From Paenibacillus macerans (GTDB taxonomy: Bacteria > Bacillota > Bacilli > Paenibacillales > Paenibacillaceae): a stretch of 64,000 nucleotides of DNA. A model generated the notes under the pieces. It was not told where the DNA came from. It was given only the letters and a program-made list of their open reading frames with translations, and made no database searches. The stretch lies in the NCBI RefSeq assembly GCF_023715465.1, contig NZ_JAMBOE010000005.1:532824-596823 (forward strand). Direction: 5' to 3'. Position numbers and translations under genes: made by a program. Positions 7,135 to 16,351 of the stretch are shown here, piece by piece (position 1 is the first letter of the stretch; each line of letters begins with the position of its first letter).

Positions 7135-7896
7135 TTAAATCTCCCTCCTTCCAAATGAAAACAAACCCCCCCGGATCGAGTTTCTTTGGCCCGGCTCCGG
7201 AATCGAAAATCTTTTTTCCAGATAGCGAAGCACTTGTTCGATCATAATCGTCAGTACCCAATAAATGATGGCCAGGGCAAGATAGACTTCAAAGAACCGG
7301 AAATTACTTCCGGAAATAATTTTTCCTTGTGCCGTCATTTCTATAACCCCTGCTACAAACGCCAAGGAAGTTCCTTTTAACAAACCGATTAATGCATTTC
7401 CAAGCGGTGGAGTGGCGACAACAAGCGCTTCAGGAAGGATCACTCTTCTCAAGACCTGAAAATAGGTCATGCCCAGCGATTCGGCGGCTTCAATTTGTCC
7501 TTTGTTCACCGATTGCAGAGCTGCGCGGATCGTTTCCGAATTGTAAGCTGCCTCATTGAACGCGAAGGTAACCAGAACAAAAAGCATCGCGGGCACGGCA
7601 TTAATATTATAGCTTGTCCCATACTGCTCATTAATAAATTTTAAAAGAAGCGGAATCCCGTTATAGGTCAAATAAAGCTGTACAATCATGGGAGTACCCC
7701 GTATAAACGAGATAAAAACCGTAACAATCTGACTGAGAACAGGAACTTTTTTTATCCGAATAACCGCAAATATTAAACCCATAAGAAGACCGGCAACCAT
7801 TGAAATAAAAGTTATTTCCAGGCTCACAGGAAGAAACTTCAGCAGGCTGGGAATCGCTGAGAAAACCGCTTCGATATCAAAAATCTTTGCCATCAT
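7135..7896 (-). CDS. polar amino-acid ABC transporter, permease
   Basis: About 253 residues with five or so membrane segments. It has the HEAA-type cytoplasmic loop ('EAAESLGMTYFQVLRRVILPEAL') that contacts the ATPase, as in TcyB/YxeN-type permeases. The longest frame starts at 7920, but no ribosome site precedes it. GGAAGGA at 7912-7906 is 9 nt from the ATG at 7896, which is therefore preferred. Only one permease gene is present, so the channel is probably a homodimer. The stop abuts the start of the ATPase gene, which indicates tight coupling. Confidence 0.88.
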   Translation of the reverse strand: MMAKIFDIEAVFSAIPSLLKFLPVSLEITFISMVAGLLMGLIFAVIRIKKVPVLSQIVTVFISFIRGTPMIVQLYLTYNGIPLLLKFINEQYGTSYNINAVPAMLFVLVTFAFNEAAYNSETIRAALQSVNKGQIEAAESLGMTYFQVLRRVILPEALVVATPPLGNALIGLLKGTSLAFVAGVIEMTAQGKIISGSNFRFFEVYLALAIIYWVLTIMIEQVLRYLEKRFSIPEPGQRNSIRGGLFSFGRREI

Positions 7897-7939
7897 GCTT
7901 TGCATTCCTTCCACGCTCATTTTTCACAGCAGAAAAAAA

Positions 7940-9274
7940 TTATTCTAATTCTTTCACCGTTAACAGCTCGCCTTCATAAACAATTTCCGTGTTGTAGCGT
8001 TCTTTACTAATTGCGTTCAGCCGTTCAACCAGTGACGCAGCGGCTTCTTCTGACGCCAGGACGGGCAAACCGCGTTTGGTCACGGTTGGATGGGTAAGCC
8101 TGAGATCAATCGGAATCAACTCGTAGTTAAAACGCCGCTCCTCAACGCTAATATCAAATGAAACCAAAAAATTTTCGGAAAATTTTCGATCACTATAGAA
8201 GCCCTGCCAGTTTCCTTCGCTGTCTTTGGTTCTGTTTTTATGCAGGGTAGACGGAACTTCGTTTTCGGCATAACCATAGGCGGCGAACATTTCCGGAGAA
8301 ATAATGGACTCCCCTGCTTCAAATTCCATAAACAGGCTTCCTATATTATAGAATATCGGTTGGCCATGGTACAGTTCCACGCCTCTGGTAAAGTGTGCCC
8401 CGTGTCCGAAAACGCAGCTCGCCCCTGCATCAATGGCATGATGAGCAAAGGTTTCAATAAACTCAGCGGGGTAATCCGAATACCAGTCTTCATTCTCCCC
8501 TTCATGGGTGTGCAGATTTACAAAAACAAAGTCACTGCGTTCCTTGGCATCTTGAATAGAGCGGAGAATTTCCTGCTGATCCCCTTCGTGTGCTGTGGTT
8601 TTGACACGTGGGTGATCTCCTCTTTCAAAAGTCAGATACCCTTCAAACAGTGAGCCAAATTCATAATGATGTTCTGATTTGCTTTTAAAGGTTTCGATTC
8701 TTTTTCCTTCCGCCATGCTGGATGCAATGCCAATCCGCTCACTAATCTCCTTCAAGGTTTCAAAATCCTGATCATTAACGACATACGTACGCGACCAACG
8801 GAGCGGATTTACTCCCGGACGCGCCGGAACCCCGTTTCCAGGGTTCGATGCGGCAAATACCTCACTTCTTGTAACGTCGATGGTAATGATCGCAATCCGC
8901 CCATCTGGAGTATCAATAAACGCCGGTTTACGGGCATCATGCAGGCTTAGTCCCACTCCCAGGGGGATTAAGCCGCGGCTTTCCGCCTCTTCGATGGTGT
9001 CAACCATGCCCTCAATACCATAATCACCCGTATGATTATTCGCAAAGCTGACATAGCGGATATTAAGATTTGCGAATTCGTCCAACGCCTTCGGACGCAC
9101 GCTGGTTTGGTATCCTCTTCCGGAGGCTGGGGCCGTGTTTTTTCTGGGTGTCACAAACTCCGCATTGGTAAACACTTCATCCGCTCCATGTAAAAGAGCA
9201 AGAAGATTCGGATCCATCGTCTTATATAAATTGCTGCTGGAAAACAGCGCATCTCCCGTGACTAAAAATTTCAT
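7940..9274 (-). CDS. CapA-family (PGA_cap) metallophosphatase-fold protein
   Basis: 444 residues. The N-terminal 'TGDALFSS', the 'FANNHTGDYG' motif, 'VNLHTHEGENEDWYSDYP', and 'FGHGAHFTRGVELYHGQPIFYNIGS' are the conserved metal- and active-site stretches of the CapA/PgsA family (calcineurin-like fold). Unlike capsule CapA it has no N-terminal membrane anchor or signal peptide, so it is predicted cytoplasmic. It lies inside an amino-acid ABC operon, 15 bp after the binding-protein gene and about 40 bp before the permease. A role in processing the imported compound, for example a gamma-glutamyl peptide or another amino-acid conjugate, is an inference only. Confidence 0.8.
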   Translation of the reverse strand: MKFLVTGDALFSSSNLYKTMDPNLLALLHGADEVFTNAEFVTPRKNTAPASGRGYQTSVRPKALDEFANLNIRYVSFANNHTGDYGIEGMVDTIEEAESRGLIPLGVGLSLHDARKPAFIDTPDGRIAIITIDVTRSEVFAASNPGNGVPARPGVNPLRWSRTYVVNDQDFETLKEISERIGIASSMAEGKRIETFKSKSEHHYEFGSLFEGYLTFERGDHPRVKTTAHEGDQQEILRSIQDAKERSDFVFVNLHTHEGENEDWYSDYPAEFIETFAHHAIDAGASCVFGHGAHFTRGVELYHGQPIFYNIGSLFMEFEAGESIISPEMFAAYGYAENEVPSTLHKNRTKDSEGNWQGFYSDRKFSENFLVSFDISVEERRFNYELIPIDLRLTHPTVTKRGLPVLASEEAAASLVERLNAISKERYNTEIVYEGELLTVKELE

Positions 9275-9289
9275 CGAATCACCCTTACC

Positions 9290-10135
9290 TTATCCTTCAA
9301 TTAATTCTTTCTTTGGCAAGTAATTTCCGCCCAACTGCTCTTCACTGATTTTCAATAAAGTTCCATCTTCATAAATTTCCTTGATTCGCTTATTTACTGC
9401 ATCTAGCAAACTGCTGTTTGTGGATTTGGGAAATAGAATATAGGAGCCCGGATCGCTATTTTCAATAGAAAACGGAACAATTTTCAGATTGGTAAAACCA
9501 TGTTCCTTGATCGCTTTTTCCGCCGAGACGCGGGAAATAATACGGACATCATATTTTCCTGCTTCAATGCCTTCAAACTGTTTCACAAAATTTTCATCCG
9601 TATAGAGAATTTCGGCCTTAGCATTCGGATGTTCATTATTATAGTTTTCAAGAAGCGTCGCGCCGGAGTTACCTACTTCGGTTACTGCTTTATAACCGGC
9701 CAAATCATTAATAGATTTGAGCTTTTCATCATCCTTACGGACAACAAACACATTGGCGTTTTCAATAATTGGCAGAGAAAAATTGTATTTTTCACGTCTT
9801 TCCGCGTTGGAGCTGAAATTGTTCACTCCCAGCTGGTAGCGTCCATTATCCAGTCCATTTAAAATCCCTTCAAATTCAATGACCTGTATATCCAGTTTAT
9901 ATTGAGGAAGACCATCAAAAATGGCCCGGAGGACTTCAACATCATATCCCGTAAGCTTGCCATCCTTATCATAGCTGAATGGATTGCTGACCCCACTGGT
10001 AGAGGCAACCACCGTTGTTTGTTTCGATTCTTTGTCTGGTTGTGATGCATTCTCCTCCGCAGCTTTACTTCCACATCCGGCAATCACCAATGGCAACACT
10101 AACGCAAATATTCCTACTAAAAAACGCTTTTTCAT
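9290..10135 (-). CDS. amino-acid ABC transporter substrate-binding lipoprotein
   Basis: 281 residues. A lipoprotein signal peptide ends in LVIAGC with Cys21 as the lipidation site. The rest is a bacterial type-3 solute-binding protein: 'SYDKDGKLTGYDVEVLRAI', a 'GVNNFSSNAERREKYNFS' segment, and the hinge region 'VTEVGNSGA'. This resembles cystine/polar amino-acid receptors (TcyA/FliY-like). The ATG at 10135 was chosen over a longer frame: it has GGGGAG upstream and begins the KKR-hydrophobic signal. First gene of the operon, about 70 nt behind a near-perfect promoter. It captures the ligand outside the membrane for the permease and ATPase downstream. Confidence 0.88.
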   Translation of the reverse strand: MKKRFLVGIFALVLPLVIAGCGSKAAEENASQPDKESKQTTVVASTSGVSNPFSYDKDGKLTGYDVEVLRAIFDGLPQYKLDIQVIEFEGILNGLDNGRYQLGVNNFSSNAERREKYNFSLPIIENANVFVVRKDDEKLKSINDLAGYKAVTEVGNSGATLLENYNNEHPNAKAEILYTDENFVKQFEGIEAGKYDVRIISRVSAEKAIKEHGFTNLKIVPFSIENSDPGSYILFPKSTNSSLLDAVNKRIKEIYEDGTLLKISEEQLGGNYLPKKELIEG

Positions 10136-10209
10136 TTTAATGATCTCCCCTCGTATAAAACGGAAAATTTCGTATAGCGCATATAACATATGGATTTAGT
10201 ATGGAATAC

Positions 10210-10238
10210 ATTATGGCATGGGCTGTTTACAGTGTCAA
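10210..10238 (-). promoter_or_regulatory. sigma-A promoter of the amino-acid ABC/CapA operon
   Basis: Minus strand: -35 TTGACA (10238-10233), 17-bp spacer, -10 CATAAT (10215-10210). Predicted start near 10203 gives a leader of about 68 nt. No riboswitch or T-box features are visible in it. Confidence 0.7.
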
Positions 10239-10330
10239 GGTTAAACTATTTCAACTATCCAGCGGTGCCGCCACGCCGTAAGCCATGCCTAGCTCGCCTA
10301 CGCCGTAAATTAATCCCGTGAAAATTGAAC

Positions 10331-10360
10331 AATCGGGGTGGATTCGATCCATCCCCGATT
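10331..10360 (-). terminator. hairpin after xynC
   Basis: AATCGGGGTGGAT pairs with ATCCATCCCCGATT across a three-base loop, with one bulge. The stem is strong but the T-tract is poor on either side. It probably ends the xylan operon transcript. Confidence 0.5.
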
Positions 10361-10403
10361 ATTCGGCAGTTAAATGCTAATCAATTGCGGTGCGGTTATA
10401 TCC

Positions 10404-11747
10404 TTAATGTAGGTTATCTACGACAGCGTTAGGTAAGGCTGCGTCTTTCTCGGCTTCAAAAGTGGCGCTACTGCCTGAAGCTGTGCCAAGATCAGCTACG
10501 AAGGTGGTCACGCTTTGGGCCGGGAGATGGGCCCAGAAATTCTCGCTCGTCACCGTAAGCTCCGTTCCGGGTTGAAGATTGCTGCTGCTGTTCGTGATCC
10601 ATCGGGATACTTTCGAAACCGATCCATTCCGCAGGACAAAGTTCTGATTGACCCCGGAGCCGCTTCTGTTAATGGCAACGATAACGATTTTGTTGTCACC
10701 TTTATAGGCAGATACGTAAACGTTCGTTTCAGGATTTTTCGTGGCATCCACCCTGACATAGCCGGGACGGACGAATTTGGAGAAATGAGCCATATTGTAT
10801 CCGCGTTTGCTAATCGTGCCGTCCTCTTTCATCGGACCGTATGATCTGCGAATATACCACCATACGTATGCCTGAAAATCCCCCTCTACCATCGCATTGT
10901 GGATATGATAGGACACATCCAAGGCTTCGGGCCAGCGATCCGCCGAGTTGTTGTCGCTGTTCGGGTAATATACTTCCGTCATCCAGAGTTCTTTTCCCGC
11001 TCCTTTTTGTTTGAATAGCGGATAAGCGAAATTGCTGATCTGGGTACCGTATAGATGTGCACCAAGAATATCCATATTGGCAAGCGCCTGCGAATCGTTC
11101 AAAATCGGGTCCGACATATTTTTCAGATACTGGAACGATTCCGGCGCGATCACTCTGGCATTAATGGAACCGGCGTTTTCTTTCATGAAGCGAAGCATTT
11201 CCTGCGGAGTCCACCACGTCCAGTCATGCGCATAATCGGGTTCGTTTTGGACGGAAATCGCATACAGATTCACGCCATTATTCCTCATGTAAGTCACGAA
11301 ATCGTTAAGGTGCTGGGCATATGCGGCGTACTTGTCATAACGGAGCCGTTTTGCCGACGTATCGCCGTTGCGGTTGAAGGTCTCGACCATGTCGGCGGGC
11401 GGGTTCCATGGCGACGCAAACACGATGGCTCCGAGGGCAATGGCCCGTTTTGCCGTTTCCAATTCCCGGTACCACTGATTGCGGTCTTCGTGCACATAAA
11501 TTCTTAATATCGAGAAACCTAACTGGTTATTTCCGTTTCCGAAAGCGGTTTCTCTTTGTGCCGCCGTCAAATCTCCGATCCAAACCGGGTGATTGATGCC
11601 TCCGAAACCGCGAATCACTTGTTTTTCCGCCGATACATTCACGACGGCGTCGCTGGCTGCGGCAACATCGTCCGGTGCCGCCATGAAGGATAATGCAATT
11701 ACAAGAGCCAAACATGCACAAATAGCCTTTTTAAACCGTGAAATCAT
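10404..11747 (-). CDS. xynC: GH30 subfamily 8 glucuronoxylanase, secreted
   Basis: 447 residues. A signal peptide (about 1-31, ending AAA) is followed by a GH30 catalytic TIM barrel with side beta-domain. The acid/base is Glu169 in 'QNEPD' and the nucleophile is Glu258 in 'WMTEVYYPN'. The 'YIRRSYGP' loop (299-305) holds the Arg that reads the methylglucuronic acid branch in subfamily 8, so endo-glucuronoxylanase activity is likely. B. subtilis XynC is 422 residues; here a tail 'SSATFEAEKDAALPN' follows the catalytic part. It looks like the first strand of a CBM6/35-type module that stops after about 20 residues. Directly downstream of xynD, the same pairing as in B. subtilis. A GGGAGGTG ribosome site precedes the ATG. 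Confidence 0.92.
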   Translation of the reverse strand: MISRFKKAICACLALVIALSFMAAPDDVAAASDAVVNVSAEKQVIRGFGGINHPVWIGDLTAAQRETAFGNGNNQLGFSILRIYVHEDRNQWYRELETAKRAIALGAIVFASPWNPPADMVETFNRNGDTSAKRLRYDKYAAYAQHLNDFVTYMRNNGVNLYAISVQNEPDYAHDWTWWTPQEMLRFMKENAGSINARVIAPESFQYLKNMSDPILNDSQALANMDILGAHLYGTQISNFAYPLFKQKGAGKELWMTEVYYPNSDNNSADRWPEALDVSYHIHNAMVEGDFQAYVWWYIRRSYGPMKEDGTISKRGYNMAHFSKFVRPGYVRVDATKNPETNVYVSAYKGDNKIVIVAINRSGSGVNQNFVLRNGSVSKVSRWITNSSSNLQPGTELTVTSENFWAHLPAQSVTTFVADLGTASGSSATFEAEKDAALPNAVVDNLH

Positions 11748-11838
11748 AAAACTACACCTCCCTAATTTTTTGGGATACGCAAATCAAAACGCACTCGGTT
11801 GAATAAATATCCAGCCTGTCAATTCCACTTTGCCGCTT

Positions 11839-13395
11839 TCAACCGGCGTTTCCCCCGCTGGAAGAAGTAGCAAACTGCCAGTAGTCGAAGTTAAATAAAC
11901 GCTGACCGCTTGCGCCTTTAAACATAAAGTAGATATTATGAACGCCTGTCACTCGATTAACATTCGCTTCTTGCAATCTCCATACCTGGTTCCCCCCTGT
12001 AGGAGTGACATTAAGCGTGCCGACCACCTGTCCCGTTGGACTATCGAGGCGAATTTCGATTTGCCCTCCTACCGTGGACGCAACATTGGCCTTAAACGAG
12101 GCTGCGCCGGTTGATCCGAAATCGGCGTTCCCCACTGCAACCCAGTCCCCGTTGTGGATATCGGTTACATTCATATTTACGCTTGGCACCATGCCGCCCG
12201 GCGCTTGGGAAACTTCGGTCAGAATGCCGCCGTTCCACCCGATGGTTTCCGCCTCAGTTCTTTGATACGGATTCAGATGCTTAATTTGCGAAACGCCCCG
12301 CATCGTGCCCTGAACCGGTACGATTTCATTCCCGCTATACGTCAGTTCATTGATATGCGGGGAACGGTATCCCATGCCGTCACCTAAAAGGGCTTTGCTG
12401 ACAGTTTGGGCATGGTAGGTAATATACCACTTATTATTAAAGTTAAAAATGGTGTGGTGATTATTGCCCCCAACGCCGAAGAACACATATGGATTTCTCA
12501 AGATGGATTTCACGTAAGTAAACGGCCCCATGGGGTTGTCGCTCACCATATAGGCGATTTCACCGGGAGGCGGGCTGCCCGCCGGATGATTTCCGCCAAA
12601 GTTGGAGCAATAGGAATAATAGTATTTTCCGTTGTACTTGTGAATCCCTGAATCTTCAAAAAAGAAAGGAGCGTCAAGCAATTGCGCATTGCCTTCGGTA
12701 TGAATCATATCGCTGCTTAATTTGATGACGCGGGCCGTCTTGGGACTTGCCCATTGATTTTGAGTTGGATTATCACCACCAGGAATTCCCCCGCCAAAAT
12801 ATAAATAGCCGGAGCCGTTATCATCTACCAGAACAGCCGGATCAAATAACCAAACAACGCCGCTGACTCCCGGGGTACTCCAGGAAACCAGCGCTTTTCC
12901 CAGCGGATCCGTCCACGGTCCGATCGGACTATCCGCCGTGAGTACACCGATCCCTCCAGCGCCATTGGCAAAATAAAGGAAGAACTTATCCTGGCCATTT
13001 ATTTTTTTGTGCGCTGCGGCCGGTGCCCATGAACCCGACGCCCACTTGGCGATGCCGCCTGACCCGGCCACCGGAATAGCCCCGTGATCCGTCCAGTTCA
13101 CCATATCGTCGGATGAGATCAGATGCACCTTAATTAAATTGCTGAACGAATTGGACTTGATCTTTCCATTGCTGTCATATTCATAAGCATCGCTAGACAT
13201 ATAAATATAGACTCTGCCGTTATAGACCAGTGCGGATGGATCGGCCCCAAGCTTGTGATCCATTAATGGGTTGGAGTTGCCCGGAGTTTTAGCGATGGCC
13301 GCTGTTTCCGCCTGTGCAACCTGTCCGTTCAACACTCCCGCCCACAGCATGATAAAGGCCATTAATAAAGCTTTTATTCGACTGTTTTTTTTCAT
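11839..13395 (-). CDS. xynD: arabinoxylan arabinofuranohydrolase, GH43 plus CBM6, secreted
   Basis: 518 residues, compared with 513 for B. subtilis XynD. A signal peptide (about 1-29, ending AQAE) is followed by the GH43 five-bladed propeller: 'DHKLGADPSALVY' carries the base Asp, 'WLFDPAVLVDDNG' a second acidic residue, and 'FEDSGIHKYNGKYYYSY' the acid Glu. The C-terminal about 125 residues are a CBM6 ('QRTEAETIGWNGG...DIHNGDWVAVGNADFG...FNFDYWQF'). The enzyme removes arabinofuranose from O-2 or O-3 of xylose in arabinoxylan. The short Ser/Gly tail 'SSSGGNAG' looks like a linker to a module that is no longer present. It lies between the GH10 xylanase and xynC in one minus-strand cluster. Confidence 0.93.
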   Translation of the reverse strand: MKKNSRIKALLMAFIMLWAGVLNGQVAQAETAAIAKTPGNSNPLMDHKLGADPSALVYNGRVYIYMSSDAYEYDSNGKIKSNSFSNLIKVHLISSDDMVNWTDHGAIPVAGSGGIAKWASGSWAPAAAHKKINGQDKFFLYFANGAGGIGVLTADSPIGPWTDPLGKALVSWSTPGVSGVVWLFDPAVLVDDNGSGYLYFGGGIPGGDNPTQNQWASPKTARVIKLSSDMIHTEGNAQLLDAPFFFEDSGIHKYNGKYYYSYCSNFGGNHPAGSPPPGEIAYMVSDNPMGPFTYVKSILRNPYVFFGVGGNNHHTIFNFNNKWYITYHAQTVSKALLGDGMGYRSPHINELTYSGNEIVPVQGTMRGVSQIKHLNPYQRTEAETIGWNGGILTEVSQAPGGMVPSVNMNVTDIHNGDWVAVGNADFGSTGAASFKANVASTVGGQIEIRLDSPTGQVVGTLNVTPTGGNQVWRLQEANVNRVTGVHNIYFMFKGASGQRLFNFDYWQFATSSSGGNAG

Positions 13396-13461
13396 TTCAT
13401 TCCCCTCCTTGCATGAGTTATCTAATAAACGTTGAATCTCCAGTTATGATCCGCCGTACCG

Positions 13462-14430
13462 TTATCGTCTTCCGGCAAGATAACCCTTCAACCATGTCAT
13501 GGCCGGACGTTCGGCGCCCGAGCTGGTGATAAGATGAGTGCCGTCCTCCCATGTTTGTCCTTGAATATACCCCCAGAGCGTAATGCCTTTCACGTTCGGG
13601 TGTTCCCACAGCACCGGAAACTTTTGTTGGTATCTTTGCAATTGAGTCGCGTCGTCGCCCGTCATATCCAACTCCGAGACGTAGATCGGCAGCCCGGTGG
13701 CAGACAGCGTGCTGAGGACGCTGTTCATCGTACTTAAGGAAACGGTATTCATATTGAAATGGTGACACTGAATGCCAATGCCGTCGATTAAACCTCTGGC
13801 CTTCAACAAGTTTATGATCTGAACGTATTGCCGCGCCGCATTCGGATCGCTGATAATGCCGTACTCGTTAATCAATAGTTTGGAATTCGGGAACGCCTTT
13901 CTCGCTTGCTCGAACGACCAGATGACCCAATCCCATCCCGTAGAGCCGTCGCCGCCGATCGCATTCCGGTAAGAAGGCTTGGCGTGCAGCGGCTCGTTCA
14001 CAACGTCGACGAATTCCGCGTTGCGGTATTTTTGACCGGCCGCTTGAATCCATTCGGTAACTTCCGCCTTTTGATTCGCAGCCGACAGCCCGGAAATCCA
14101 CACCGGCTCTTGGTTTCCCCATACGAGCGTATGGAATTTGAACGGTAAGCCATTGGCCTTGGCGTAGTTGTAGGCCATATCCGCTTGCGACCAGTTCATG
14201 GAACCGCGTACGCCTTCGACGGAACCCCATTTTGTGGAGTTCTCAGGTGTGACTTGGTTCCAATAAGCAGTGAAATTGGAGGGAACATAGCCAGCGATAA
14301 TGTTGCCTAAAAATTTGGAGCCTGACACAAGCCCGGCATTCGCAATTTGCGGCGAGGAAAACACCAGTAAAGATATCACCATGACCAAAGCGGTCAATAC
14401 ATGCACAAATTTTGACTTTAACAAATACAT
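13462..14430 (-). CDS. endo-1,4-beta-xylanase, GH10, secreted
   Basis: 322 residues: a signal peptide (about 1-32, ending ANA) followed by a single GH10 barrel without binding modules. Diagnostic motifs are 'FHTLVWGNQEPVW', the acid/base Glu146 in 'DVVNEPLH', 'INEYG', 'GIGIQCHHF' and the nucleophile Glu253 in 'VSELDM'. The start is the ATG at 14430, with GGGAGG 8 nt upstream, 5 codons inside the longest frame. GH10 enzymes cut the xylan backbone next to decorations and release short, often aldouronate- or arabinose-bearing oligosaccharides. It would supply substrate for the importers and intracellular hydrolases in this window. Belongs to the xylan cluster with the GH43, xynD and xynC genes. 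Confidence 0.93.
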   Translation of the reverse strand: MYLLKSKFVHVLTALVMVISLLVFSSPQIANAGLVSGSKFLGNIIAGYVPSNFTAYWNQVTPENSTKWGSVEGVRGSMNWSQADMAYNYAKANGLPFKFHTLVWGNQEPVWISGLSAANQKAEVTEWIQAAGQKYRNAEFVDVVNEPLHAKPSYRNAIGGDGSTGWDWVIWSFEQARKAFPNSKLLINEYGIISDPNAARQYVQIINLLKARGLIDGIGIQCHHFNMNTVSLSTMNSVLSTLSATGLPIYVSELDMTGDDATQLQRYQQKFPVLWEHPNVKGITLWGYIQGQTWEDGTHLITSSGAERPAMTWLKGYLAGRR

Positions 14431-14528
14431 AAAAACGCCTCCCAATAATGAATTAGAAACTTATCTAAAAAATATAAATATTCAGTTTATTCACCGAGCC
14501 GCTTTGCACGGTGGGATTCTCCGGATGA

Positions 14529-16058
14529 TCACTCCGTTCCCGTCATCCGGTTTTCGATTCGGAAATAATCGACATCCACGTATCCGCCGGCCGATTGAGT
14601 CGCATAATTAAAGATGGCAAACCGATAACCCATGAAATGCGGAATGGTGTAGCTCATCTGCAGCCTGTTGCCGATCGCCGTCCACCGGTTGCCGTCCAAA
14701 CTGTAATAAAAATAGGCTTTATCGGTTTTGTTTTTGAAATCCATCTCCACCTTTAAATACACATTGTTCTGTGCAAGCGGCACGCTGGCCACTTCCACCG
14801 GGGTTGCCGAACTGCCGTTAACCATCACGACCGATTTGGAATTGCCGGACATTTTGACGCCAACAAACCCGTAGTTCTTTTGAAGCGCCGCAAGCCCCGC
14901 ATAATCGCCGTTTTTCATGCGGCTTACGTCTATTGCGATCCGTCCGGAGCTTTCCGGGCCAACGGTTCTTTGCGTCAGCGAGTTACGGGCATCCAAAATA
15001 CTTGTGCTGGTTCTTCCGGTCGTCAGTCTCAGATATCCTGAACGCGCCGTAAGAGACCAAAGATTGTTGTCGGGATTGTGATTCCACTGCCATACCAGCG
15101 AAAGCCGGGACTGATTAAATTCATCGGAGGCCACAAACCATTCATTCGAATTCACGCCGGCGACTGGCTTTTGCATCTGCGTGGGAACCTGACCGTTCAC
15201 GCCGAATACAGGCCAGTTGTTTTGCCAGGCGACAGGTACAATAAAGGGAATGCGCCCCACGGAACCGTGATCCTGAAACAGCAACCCGTACCACTTACCG
15301 TCAGGCGTATCCACGATCCCACCTTGAGCGATGCCAGCATAGTCCAAAGCCACCCGACCTTCATAAGGACCTGTAATACGATCCGCTCTAAATACCAATT
15401 GGGTGCGGCCGGCTCCCTGCGGCCAGGTGATCAGGAAGACGTAATACTTGCCGCTGATTTTTTGAATATGCGCCCCCTCGGCCGGGAGGCCTACGTTAGG
15501 ACCCGCTGCCAAACTGGCGTTGGGGATAATGACCTGATTTAACCCGCCCGGTTTGACGGCGGTGGCAACCGAAGTAAGCTCGGTAAGGCGAATATCTCCG
15601 CTCCCATGAACGAGATACACTCTCCCATCGTCATCAAACAAAAGTGACATGTCATGGTAAAAACCGATCGTGGAGCTTGTCCACGGACCGTTTTCGATAT
15701 CTTGTGCCCGGTAGATGAAAGTCTTCCCCGCTATGCTGGATGAAAAAACCACATAATAGGTGCCGTTATGATACCGAAGACTGCTGGCCCACGAGCCCTT
15801 GCCATACTCATTTTGGCCATTCCGTAAAGCTTGCGCGTCCAAATCCCCCAGTGTACCGTAAACATAGTTTACAATTTCCCAATTGACGAGATCATAGGAT
15901 TTCATGATCGGCACACCCGGGTTCATGTGCATTGTTGTGCTCGTCATATAGAAAGCGTTTCCAATTCTGATTACATCGGGATCGGGCACATCCGCCCATA
16001 TAATCGGATTCTCAAAAATATTTTGATCCTGTGCAGTATTCTTTTGTATTACTTTCAC
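14529..16058 (-). CDS. intracellular GH43 xylosidase/arabinofuranosidase with C-terminal beta-sandwich
   Basis: 509 residues with no signal peptide, so probably cytoplasmic. The N-terminal GH43 propeller has base Asp26 in 'VPDPDVI', Asp136 in 'YHDMSLLFDDDG' and acid Glu194 in 'PAEGAH'. The last about 190 residues form a concanavalin-like beta-sandwich ('SDEFNQSRLSLVWQWNHNPDN...'), the GH43_C2-type domain found in beta-xylosidases. The start is a GTG at 16058 with AAAGGAG very close (2-3 nt), which is tight. Likely releases xylose or arabinose from imported xylo-oligosaccharides. First gene of the xylan cluster; about 100 bp separate its stop from the GH10 start. Confidence 0.88.
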   Translation of the reverse strand: MKVIQKNTAQDQNIFENPIIWADVPDPDVIRIGNAFYMTSTTMHMNPGVPIMKSYDLVNWEIVNYVYGTLGDLDAQALRNGQNEYGKGSWASSLRYHNGTYYVVFSSSIAGKTFIYRAQDIENGPWTSSTIGFYHDMSLLFDDDGRVYLVHGSGDIRLTELTSVATAVKPGGLNQVIIPNASLAAGPNVGLPAEGAHIQKISGKYYVFLITWPQGAGRTQLVFRADRITGPYEGRVALDYAGIAQGGIVDTPDGKWYGLLFQDHGSVGRIPFIVPVAWQNNWPVFGVNGQVPTQMQKPVAGVNSNEWFVASDEFNQSRLSLVWQWNHNPDNNLWSLTARSGYLRLTTGRTSTSILDARNSLTQRTVGPESSGRIAIDVSRMKNGDYAGLAALQKNYGFVGVKMSGNSKSVVMVNGSSATPVEVASVPLAQNNVYLKVEMDFKNKTDKAYFYYSLDGNRWTAIGNRLQMSYTIPHFMGYRFAIFNYATQSAGGYVDVDYFRIENRMTGTE

Positions 16059-16075
16059 GTCTCCTTTCGTTTAAC

Positions 16076-16282
16076 CTCTGAATGGAATCAACCGGAGATC
16101 ACATCTTCGAATAAACTTTTACGACCGATCAACCTCCTTAAAAATCATATAATAGAAATATATTACATTTTTACAATTTCACTATAAATGGATTAGCGAT
16201 AAAACTTAATAGAATTTTTATTGATTTTATTGAACTTTCTTTTGAAATATTAAATTACAAAATCGTGCTTTTGCCGGAAATG
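16076..16282. other. AT-rich region upstream of the xylan cluster
   Basis: Very AT-rich, with no gene on either strand. It must contain the promoter of the minus-strand xylan cluster. TTGTAA and ATTATA hexamers can be paired on the minus strand, but no clear -35/-10 set stands out. No obvious cre site was seen here. Confidence 0.4.
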
Positions 16283-16291
16283 CAAAAAAAA

Positions 16292-16323
16292 GCCCATCTT
16301 CCTTTCCTGTTGGAAGCATGGGC
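16292..16323 (-). terminator. strong rho-independent terminator, minus strand
   Basis: GCCCAT-CTTCC (16292-16302) pairs with GGAAG-C-ATGGGC (16312-16323). On the minus strand it is followed by a run of eight T. It insulates the xylan cluster from transcription arriving from the GH95 operon. Confidence 0.8.
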
Positions 16324-16351
16324 CGCACATTATTAAAAGGAGGCGACGAAA

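Noticed and set aside
13418..13768. 116-codon minus-strand frame at the GH10 3' end
   Set aside because: Out-of-frame shadow of the GH10 gene, which has intact catalytic motifs in the other frame.
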